From: Entomortierella parvispora
Taxonomy: Eukaryota > Mortierellomycota > Mortierellomycetes > Mortierellales > Mortierellaceae
Direction: 5' to 3'
Length of the DNA stretch: 64,000 bases
NCBI GenBank assembly: GCA_963573315.1
Contig: OY752151.1
Coordinates: forward strand, 62,001 to 126,000
The notes below the pieces were generated by a model that was given only the letters and a program-made list of their open reading frames with translations, did no database searches and was not told the origin of the DNA. Within the stretch, counting starts at the first letter, position 1. Each line of letters starts with the position of its first letter. The position numbers were made by a program, and so were the translations under genes. Shown here in pieces: positions 51,183-60,300 of this stretch.

Positions 51183-52221
51183 TGTGATGTTGTCTAATGT
51201 AAGTATAGTCTAAGGTCAGCAATGAGCTGGAAGCGAAATTGATAACGAAAAGAAAGATGACTAACAAAAATCGTTGCTTACAATTGATAGGGACTTTGCT
51301 CTCAGGTCCACAGGGATCAGGCACAACGCTGTTGTATGATCAGATACAGTCTCAAAGGAGATAGTACTGGAGATAAACAGGAAGAGGAGACAGTCAGCAA
51401 AGGGATCAAAAGATAAGCAGAACGAACTGGATGAAAACCAAGGACCACATACCAAAGAGCAGGCAGGTCCTAACGGGATCCAAACAGGAGAACAAAGACT
51501 ACAAGGCTAAGAGCACGACGGCTACTATACTACACTAGTAACAACGCAAGGGGATGGGATGGGATCTAGTCAGTAAAGCAAGGCAAAGATATTCTATCTG
51601 GGAAAGGGTACAAGGCTGCCTAACTGAGAGTTCAGAAGAGACTCGAGGGGAGGCGGAAAGAAGGTAAGGGGGTTCTCCCAAGCGCCAGTTAAGGCCTCAG
51701 GAACGGGCTGCCGAGATCGTACAAGTCCACTCAAAAGAGACAAGACATTGTTATACCTCGTAAATAGGCAAGGGCCAACGGAGCGACGAGATCAGGAAGG
51801 AAGAGGCGACAGATATCAACGGGAGACTTGTCGAGTAGGTCCAACGGGTCGAACGGTTGCGGATCGCTTGACGAAAACGGATACAGGTAGGTCTTGAAAG
51901 GGAGAGTGCACACAGTCGATCGACAGAACAAATGGGTCTGTGTATCCAGGGTATATCGACTTGGCAATAGGGATTAAGGCGTCTACGGCGGGCCTGTCGG
52001 AAGGCAGCTGCAAATGGGATAACGGGCAGAGTGTAATGGGGGTGTAAATAGTTCTGAAGGGTTCAACAAAGTGTACAGGCAGGAATCGTAAGGGAAAAAG
52101 GCAACCAGGAGCAAAGTGGACTTTGCTCCTTTTTTTATAGGAAACAGAAAACAGGAAATACTAAAAATAACTCTCTCTATCTCGCTCGCGTGGATCTGGG
52201 ACCTGGATCCACTACACCACA
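51183..52221 (-). repeat. Family B LTR 3 (5' LTR of the full element)
   Basis: A 1039-bp LTR in reverse orientation. It lacks 22 bases present in LTR 2 within the A-rich tract next to the TATA box (near 52157). Confidence 0.92.
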
Positions 52222-53113
52222 CCGCTTCCCCCAACCCGAGCCCTACAAGGGAGAAAGAGACGGGTTCAAATGCGAGATCTGGTTGACAGCCATCACACGG
52301 TTCTTCAAAGGCGCCCGTATCCCTGATGACCAGCGCACTTTGCACGCTGCTATCTTTCTGACCGGGGATGCCACACTCTGGTGGGATGGTAATGTTCTCA
52401 CTGACGACGCTCCCTGGGACGACTTTGTTAAAAGCTTCCGTGCTGCATTCCAACCTGCTGGATTCATCGACCAGGTGCGCACTATGCTTTTTGACATCAA
52501 GATGACCTCTACAGTGCCAGACTATGTCGCTCGTACTCGGAAGTACATGTCCTTCCTGACCACTCACGACATGGGCCCTGAAGCCCGCCGCACACTTGAA
52601 CAGGCCGCCACAGCTTGCTTCTTGAAAGGCGCACCCCAAGCGCTTCGACAAGTCCTCCTCACGTACAAACTCAACAACCCCGCGACCACCATCCACGACT
52701 TGTGCAGCGTAGCGGAACAGTTTGATCAGATCTACGAATACTCTGCTGGTCCTTCGAAATCTACATCTTCTGCGGGTCTCGACTATACCGTAGCCAACGC
52801 CGCCGCCACACAACAGTCCAACATGGCGATGGAGATCGACAACATCGGCAACCCTATGGCAGCACTAATGACATCAATCGCTAATCTAACCCTGCAGCTT
52901 AACAACCTCCAAGGCCCTCGCCTTCGAAAACTCTCGTTTGAGGAACGCGAACGACTCAGAGCGAATAACGGATGCTTTCGCTGCCGCCAGGAAAAAGCCG
53001 GACACTATGCCGGTAACTGTCCCTTGCGCAATTCTTCCGGACGGCGCTCCCTTAACAACGTTGGAATGACTAACGAGAGCGGTTCCCAGTCGGGAAATGC
53101 TCCCGGCAACTAA
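52222..53113 (+). CDS. gag: Element C Gag, 5' end separated by an insertion
   Basis: About 296 residues with a Ty3-type capsid pattern: P-E-P-Y-K-G at the start, W-L-T-A-I-T-R-F-F, G-D-A-T-L-W-W, and W-D-D-F-V-K-S-F-R-A-A-F. A zinc-knuckle-like motif near the end has spacing C-x2-C-x6-H-x4-C, two residues longer than the usual x4. No ATG of its own opens this frame; a frame reading back into the family B LTR is fortuitous. The natural start is probably the ATG at 43658. A canonical slippery heptamer lies near its end. Confidence 0.8.
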
Positions 53114-56100
53114 GGTCGGTCCGGACCTCAGTTGCCGAAACTGTAAACAACAACCTTGAGCTAAGTTCTTCAAATAAAACTTCACTGGATTCTATCATAC
53201 AGAAACATGACACCAATCATGACAAGCGAACTCACATCCACGATGCTCTGGTTGTTCCTTCGGACCAAAACCAAACCAAAAAACCTGTTGCCTCGCCCGC
53301 TCCAGTTGCTTCGTCCGCTCCCCTACCTAGATTCCCCGATACAGATGAACCGGACCCTCTCGCTGTACCGCAGGCACCTAGTGTACCTCTGTCCAAAAGT
53401 CAGTTGAAGAAGTTGAAGCGTCGTGCGATTCGCCTACACGAATTCACTGTCCAGAGGGCAGAGAGCCAACTGCTCACTTTCATCGGTTCAATCAATGGCC
53501 ACGCCGCCAGGATCCTGATTGACGGTGGTGCAGAAGGTAATATCATCAGTTCTTCCTTCCAAAAACAACACCAACTCCACCGCATTGAATGCCAGCCTAT
53601 CCCCATCCTTCTCCCCAATGGCTCCTCTTCCCTCACCAAACACACCGTTCCCATCACACTCAATCGCGGCGACTACTCTGATTCACTCAACCCTATTCTC
53701 TACCCCCTCAACAAATACGACCTTATCCTTGGCAAACCTTGGCTTACCAAGGTGAACCCCCTCATCAATTGGCGCACCAACGATCTTCATTTCACACACA
53801 ATGGAGTCGATGTTCTATGGAACTGTCGAGGCTTCAAAGCCGATCATATCCAAAGCCGCACCAAAGGCCTCATCCTCACACACATGCACTTTCACGCCAT
53901 GGCAACACTGCCAGGCTCAGAGGTATTCCTGGCCGTTCTTCGTAACGTTCCAGAGCCTTCTGAAGAAACAGAAGACGCCGAAGAAACTGAGAAAGCTGAA
54001 AAAACTGACCAACCCCGCGCGACTCCGGATATGACTCCAGAGGTGCGAGCTATTGTCATGGATGAGTTCGCTGACGTCTTCCCTGAAAAACTTCCGGACG
54101 GGTTACCCCCAGATCGCGGTGACGCTATGAAGATCATAACCGACCCGACAGCCGACCCACCTTTCCGCCCTGTTATCAGACTTTCGATCGCAGAACTTGA
54201 CGAACTCCGCAAACAACTGGACGAACTCTTGAGCAAAGGTTTTATCAAACCAAGCACCTCGCCCTATGGCGCCCCCGTGCTCTTTGTTAAGAAGAAAGAT
54301 GGTACACTTCGAATGTGCGTCGTCTACCGTGGCCTCAACAAAATCACCAGGAAGAACAGACATCCATTGCCCCGTATCGACGAGCTACTCGATCGCTTCC
54401 GTGGAGCCCGTTATTACTCCAAGTTGGACTTGTTATCCGGTTACCATCAGCAGCGTATCTTTGAGCCACACACATACAAGACAGCGTTCCGTTGTCGCTA
54501 TGGTCATTTTGAATTTAATGTTGTACCCTTTGGTCTCACTAATGCACCGGCTTCGTTCTCCAATATGATGTTGCGGGTGCTCGACCCAGTCTTAGATAAA
54601 TGGGTCGTTGTCTATCTAGACGACCTGTTGATCTACTCCAAGACCAAGAAAGAACACTTGCAACATCTCCGAAGCGTCCTCGCTCTCCTCCGCAAGAACG
54701 GTCTGTACGCAAAATTGAGCAAGTGCTCCTTCATGCAAGACGAGACTGAATTTCTGGGCCACACCATCACCAAGGACGGAATCAAAACATCAGCCGGGCT
54801 CAGCAAAGCCATCCGAGACTGGCCCACCCCCAAGTGCACCAAAGACGTCCAGCAGTTTTTGGGGCTTGCGCAGTTTTATCAACAGTACGTATCTGGTTTT
54901 GCAGGGATTGCTCTCCCTCTTTCATCCCTCCTCGCAAACAACATACCCTTCACATGGACCGCCAGGCAACAATCTGCATTCATTCAGCTCAAGGAGGCCA
55001 TCTGCTCCGCACCCGTCCTCCGCATCTTCGACCCCGACCTCATGACCTTCGTTGACACGAATGCATCCGGTTTCGCCATTGGTGCAGTGCTGCTTCAGAA
55101 GGATGAACAAGGGAATCTCCACCCCATTGCATTCACTTCCAGAAAGTTGCAGTCAGCCGCACGAAACTATCCCACTCATGAGCAGGAGCTTCTAGCTGTC
55201 ATCCACGCCCTCCGCACCTGGCGCTACTACCTCGATGGAACCAAGTTCACCGTCAACACCGACCATGACACCCTCCGCCATTTCCCCACACAACCCAAAC
55301 TCACTCGCCGACAGGCTCGTTGGATGGAGTTGCTGCAGGAATACGACTTTGACTTCAGGTACAAAAGAGGAGTTGACAACATCGTACCAGACGCTCTCTC
55401 TCGACGACCAGACTACCGTGACCCCGGCCCTGACCCTGTCGAGCTGCACAACCTAAGTGTCTCTCTGTCACCGGACGTCCGCGACCAGCTCATTCAAGAC
55501 TACAACAATGACTCGCGACTGGGACCTATCTATAAGGACTGTCTGGATGGAACCATCGCCAAGGGGTACTCGTTCGAAAATAAGCTCCTTTACTTTACCC
55601 GACGAGGAACAACGACCTTGACCATCCCTCGACGCTCCCCAGTCCGCCTCACTCTCTTGCACGATGCCCACGACTCAACCACGGCTGGACACTTCGGTTT
55701 TCAAAAGACTTATGATAACCTGCGCCGCTTCGTGTACTGGCCCAACATCGCTAAGGATGCTCAGCAGTACGTAGCCACTTGCGAGAAGTGTCAAAGGAAC
55801 AAAGGATCACAGGAGAGACCTGCGGGCCTTTTGCAGCCTCTCCCTATCCCGTCGCAACGTTGGGAGGTCGTTACCATGGATTTTATTGGACCTCTTCCTC
55901 CCACAGCCAGGAAGTTCGATGCCATTACAGTGTTTGTCGATAAGCTCACCAAGCTCGCTCACTTTGTTCCCAGTACCACCACTGCTACAGCCGCCGACGT
56001 TGCGCACCAGTTCTTTGACAACATTTTCAAGCTGCATGGTCTACCCACCTCCATCATATCAGACCGAGACACTCGCTTTACCAGCAGGTTTTGGCAGGAG

Positions 56101-56917
56101 TTGCACAAGTTGTTGGACACCAAACTAGCCTTGTCAACAGCTTACCATCCGCAGACAGATGGACAGACCGAGGTTATGAACAAGACTCTAAAGACAATGC
56201 TGCGAGCTTTTATTGACAACAAACAGTCGAACTGGGATCAGCTTCTTCCATCACTCGAGTTTGCCTACAACAACGCCGTCAATGCTTCCACCGGGTATTC
56301 ACCGTTCTTCCTCAACTCTGGTCAACACCCTCGCCTCCCAATTGCGCTCCTCAGCACACCCACCAGCTCAGTACCCTCTGTCAGCCACTTTTTGACAGAG
56401 CATGCAACGACCCTCACCCTTGCTCAGGACGCTCTGCAGCGGGCTCAGGACAAACAGGAGGAACAGGCAAACAAGCGGCGACGAGACCATAAGTACAAAG
56501 TTGGTGATAGGATTCTGTTACGTGCCACCAACATCACCATCCCAGCCGACAGTATAAGACCAGCCGATAAGTTGCGCCCTCAGTACCTTGGTCCCTTTAC
56601 ACTTTTGGAGCAACACTCACCTGTCACCTTCCGCGTTGAGCTGCCACCGTTCTACCATGTCGACACTTTCCGCCCCTATCTGACATCACCGGAATCACTT
56701 GGCATTCGTGTTGCAGCACCGCCCGACACCTCACTGATTAACGGCGAAGATGAGTACGAAGTCGACGAAATTTTAAAATACCGCTTTTACCGCAGGCAAC
56801 ACCAATTCTTGGTCTCATTCAAGGGCTATGGTAGATGAGTGGCTGCCAGTAAATAACTTAGACAACTGCATGGAGATGGTCACAGCTGTGGTATATTTGG
56901 GAGAATATCCTAGTTAA
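53074..56917 (+). pseudogene. pol: Element C Pol, frameshifted in the chromodomain
   Basis: Open in the -1 frame of gag from 53074; the upstream ~110 codons are a Pro/Lys-rich linker. Protease-like L-I-D-G-G-A, reverse transcriptase with V-P-F-G-L-T-N-A-P and Y-L-D-D (near 54612), RNase H, an HHCC integrase with M-D-F, S-D-R and D-G-Q-T-E, and a chromodomain beginning E-Y-E-V-D-E-I follow. At about 56833 one extra base (or two missing) brings in a premature TGA. The chromodomain sense continues in the next frame (D-E-W-L-P-V-N-N-L) to a TAA at 56915-56917. One further oddity is a Val where RTs usually have Asp in C-V-x-Y-R (about 54312). Confidence 0.88.
53092..53098 (+). promoter_or_regulatory. 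Slippery heptamer GGGAAAT for -1 gag-pol frameshifting
   Basis: In the gag frame it reads G-GGA-AAT, the X-XXY-YYZ form of -1 frameshift sites. It lies in the short window where gag and pol both stay open (53074-53110). No pseudoknot was modelled. Confidence 0.6.
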
Positions 56918-57358
56918 GACTTGCTGGGGGGTCCTAGGACCCTTTAATAAACTGCACGGTACAAGCCACCTCGCTCTGGTAAACCTCTCCCTTAAAAGAG
57001 AGAACCAGAGTGGGGCTGGTTTGCTCCTTCTTCTTCGTCCCGTTACCTTCAGTAAGTCAAAATATTTCATTTTTTTTAACGAGTTCCAAAGAAGAGAGCA
57101 CAACTCCTATTCAATTCGATTGGTGTTGAGTTTCAATCAAAAGAGAGACATAAAAAAGAGATCCACTAAGCTTACAGCGAGTGGAGAGGTTTCGCTCAAA
57201 AGAGATAACTACTTAAGCAACCTCAAACATCATTGGCTCCCAGAGACCAAGACGAATAAAAAAACAGCAGAGCTATCTGTGAAAATTTTTTAATAACAAA
57301 ATCAAAACATCCTTCAAGAGGATACTAAACGGTTTACATCCTCTGTTACCACAGTATC
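56918..57358 (+). other. Element C end, element D LTR/leader region
   Basis: It holds a G-rich tract, the palindrome GGGTCCTAGGACCC (56929-56942), an AATAAA near 56946, and a stem-loop at 56974-57010 (CTCTGGT and CTCTC paired with GAGAG and ACCAGAG). Near 57229 the sequence ACATCA-TTGGCTCCCAG could be an LTR end followed by a TGG-type primer site. The left LTR boundary could not be fixed. Confidence 0.45.
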
Positions 57359-60300
57359 ATGAGTGTAACCGACGAAACCTCGAATGTCAGCGGTGACATC
57401 CAGCGATTGTCCCTCAATCAAGGGGAAGGAATGGAGGTTGACATGGATGCTGAGATTGTGCCCATTGACCTCGAGCAAGCCCAACTATCCCTGGCGACCT
57501 GCCAGTATGAACTAAGGATAGCCACGGGTACTTTGGGAAAACTCTGGATCATGCTCGAGGACAGGTCTTCGACGGATGAGGCCAAAGCAAAGTTGCAAGT
57601 GCAATCAACCAAAGTGGAAGCGGATAAGGAAGCCCTTGAATCCAAAGTGGCGAAATGGACGTCCATAGTCCGTGGCCTCACGGTTAGTTCGGCTCCAAGA
57701 CCTGCAGCGACAGCCGAGGGCACAGAGGTCAATAATGAAATTGTCATCCAAAACGGAGGCAAAAGCATGACCTTAACCTTAGACGCTGAGTACACTCGAT
57801 TCTTCCATGACAGTGTAATCAAAGAAAAATTGGCTTTGTTTACGGAGGCCAACCGAAGGCAGTATCCCAATGTGATATCCGATGCCCTCGTATTTGTCCA
57901 CAAGGCCCAGGAGTTAGCATTCGCCAAGATGGGTGATGCTGCCGAAGGAATCGGCGGAAGAGTCCTGACGATCCTATGTCTAGACGGTCGGATCAGCAGC
58001 CTATTTGTCAAACAAATCGGGAAGCTGCCCAAGCACCTTCCATGGGAGAAAGCGACATCCATTTTCATCAGCTGCGCTCTCACACCACTGGAGAAAATCG
58101 TCGCCATCGAGAAGTTTGCCCAGAATGGAAGAGACAAGAATGAAGGGTATGTCGAGTATGGGTACCGCCTGGAAACCATGACTGGGATCTACCAAGTCGC
58201 GGAGTTGGCGCAATGTGCGGACATCACAGAAACACTGCGAACGTCAATCCCGTCGCTGACACTGTCGGTGCTGGAGATGGGCGAAGTAGTGCGCCATATC
58301 CTGACTCACTTGCAGATCCCGATTCCTGACACGAAGTCGCTCCCATTCTTGTTAAACGGTCTTAAGAATCTCCATGGACCTGACGACACTCTGTTATATC
58401 GAGCTGCGCAAGACAAGCGCAAGAGGGTTAGAGATGCATCGGAGGGAGACGAGGATCGCACACAGACATCCCGAAACAAGAAAAATAGGTTCAATGGACA
58501 GGGCCATGGCAAAGAAAAAAACCATGGCGACAGCCATACCCTTACCCATGACAATGGCGAGAGTGTCAACTCAAGCCCTGTTAGGCAATCGCAGCGACCA
58601 CCTTTCGGCAATAAGACCTACATCCCAGCCAAGGCTCAGCACCACGAAGGTAAGCTGCTTGATGAACAACGACAGATGAGAGAGAACGTCGTGAGTAATC
58701 AGGGTGCCGTAAATGACGGAACTACTTCTCTCTATCCTCAAAAGGTTCCAACAGTGGAAACAGAGGCAATAACCGCGGCGGAGGCCAGAGTCACAGAGGC
58801 GGACACCAAGGCAATTACAAGCAGTAAAGCTATCGATGTAAGTGTCAAGGGATACTCCTCTATCAGCATTTCTGACGCCATTATGAAGGTCCATACTGTG
58901 GCAGAGTCTCATAATAAAGCAATGAAAGAGCTACACTCACGTCAGCAGAAAGCGGAAAGGAGGAAGAGAAGGAAAGAAAAGAAGACTGCAGCTAAACTAG
59001 CAGCAATGCAATCCTCTGGTGAGGGGGAGAGTAATGCAGAAAGGGAGGAAGGCAATGAACTGCATGGAGAAGAAGAAAGAGGAATGAGGAAAACTTCTCA
59101 TGAGACCTCATCGCTCAAACCAAACGAAGAGAATTGCATTGCAGCAGAGTACAGGGAAGAAAGCGACATCGGAGACGGACTTGTGCCCGACCTGATGGAT
59201 GACGCTGATTCGCTCGATCACAAAAATCTTTGTGTGTACAGCTCACTAAAAATTTTACCTCCGTCACATGAGCTTAAATTGCCCTTGCCCACGAAAGGTG
59301 CCAGGCCAGAATCGACGGGCGTAAAAAAAGTGATTCGCAACAATGGGGTGTCTATCCAAGGCACTGAAGACATGATCTTTGCAGAGACCTTCGATACAGC
59401 CGCCACGGCAGCCCATCTGGGGCAGATCAACTTCTCCTCACCATCCAGATCAGGATGCGAGATCCCCAACGTCGGATTCACGGACGAACGGCTACAACCG
59501 CAGATGATTAGTGATCCCAACAACCTCATGCGCAACGGTGTTGCAATCTCAGCTTATGAAGAAGCAGATGCACCAGGAGCCAGCGAACAGAAAGGAACAC
59601 CGGTCAATGGTGCAAGCAAAAAGGGTTTAGTGGACAACCGCTACCATCCAAAAGTAACTCTATACGGAGATGAGTATTACGCGCTTTTAGACACAGGAGC
59701 CACACACTCTTTAATCAGCCCCGCGCTCGTAAAAAAATACTCTATTCCTATAAACAAGAAGACAGGGCAGATCGAGCTAGCGGATGAATCAATGGTTGAT
59801 CGTATTGGCGAGACAGACATTATAGAGCTAGTCTGTGGAAAAGTTCAGGTTTCAGCACCCTTTGAAGTGTTTGAACAGAATGCGCCGATCGTCATTGGAA
59901 TGGACCTGTTTACACGACTAGGATTCCAACTAGTAGGGATGCCGGACCCGGAGCTGCCTTCTGACCCAATTCCCGCGCCAATTGAGGATGAAAAACCAAC
60001 CCTTAAGCCTCTTACGACGCCAGATGTTGAGAAGACGAAAGAATTTATCAAAGAAAAAGAGGAGTTCATACGTGAAATTACGGGTGCGCTAGAGGAGAAC
60101 GCAATGATCCCGACTTCAAGTCACTGCCCAGTACCGGAGATGAAAGTCTTCTTGAAAGTGCCTGAGGGAGTGCAGCTGTTTCGACGCTCACGGACTTTCG
60201 CACATGCACAACGACCGATCCTCGACGATGCTGTGGATACGTGGCTCAAAGACGATGTGATTACGCTGGCACCACCTGGCAACGCCTATAATAACACGTT

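Larger units (their letters stand above)
43670..52221 (-). mobile_element. Full-length Ty3/gypsy family B element, minus strand
   Basis: About 8.55 kb with LTRs at 43670-44730 (3' LTR) and 51183-52221 (5' LTR). The LTRs are nearly identical apart from a 22-bp deletion in the A-rich tract of the 5' LTR. CCGC flanks both ends (43666-43669 and 52222-52225), consistent with a 4-bp target duplication. Gag and Pol are both open. A purine-rich tract (GAGAAAGAGA) lies just upstream of the 3' LTR in the element's orientation. Confidence 0.9.
52222..56940 (+). mobile_element. Element C: Ty3/gypsy gag-pol split from its 5' end by family B
   Basis: Gag (52222-53113) and pol (53074-56917) lie in plus orientation right after the inserted family B element. 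The upstream half of its first exon-like region appears to be at 43540-43669. After the pol stop comes a G-rich tract and a 14-bp palindrome (56929-56942), not a family B LTR. The 3' LTR is not identified; element D's leader region follows. Confidence 0.8.

Noticed and set aside
52190-52225. An ATG inside the family B LTR in frame with element C gag
   Set aside because: It arises from the insertion; the first 11 codons are LTR sequence, so it is not the natural gag start.
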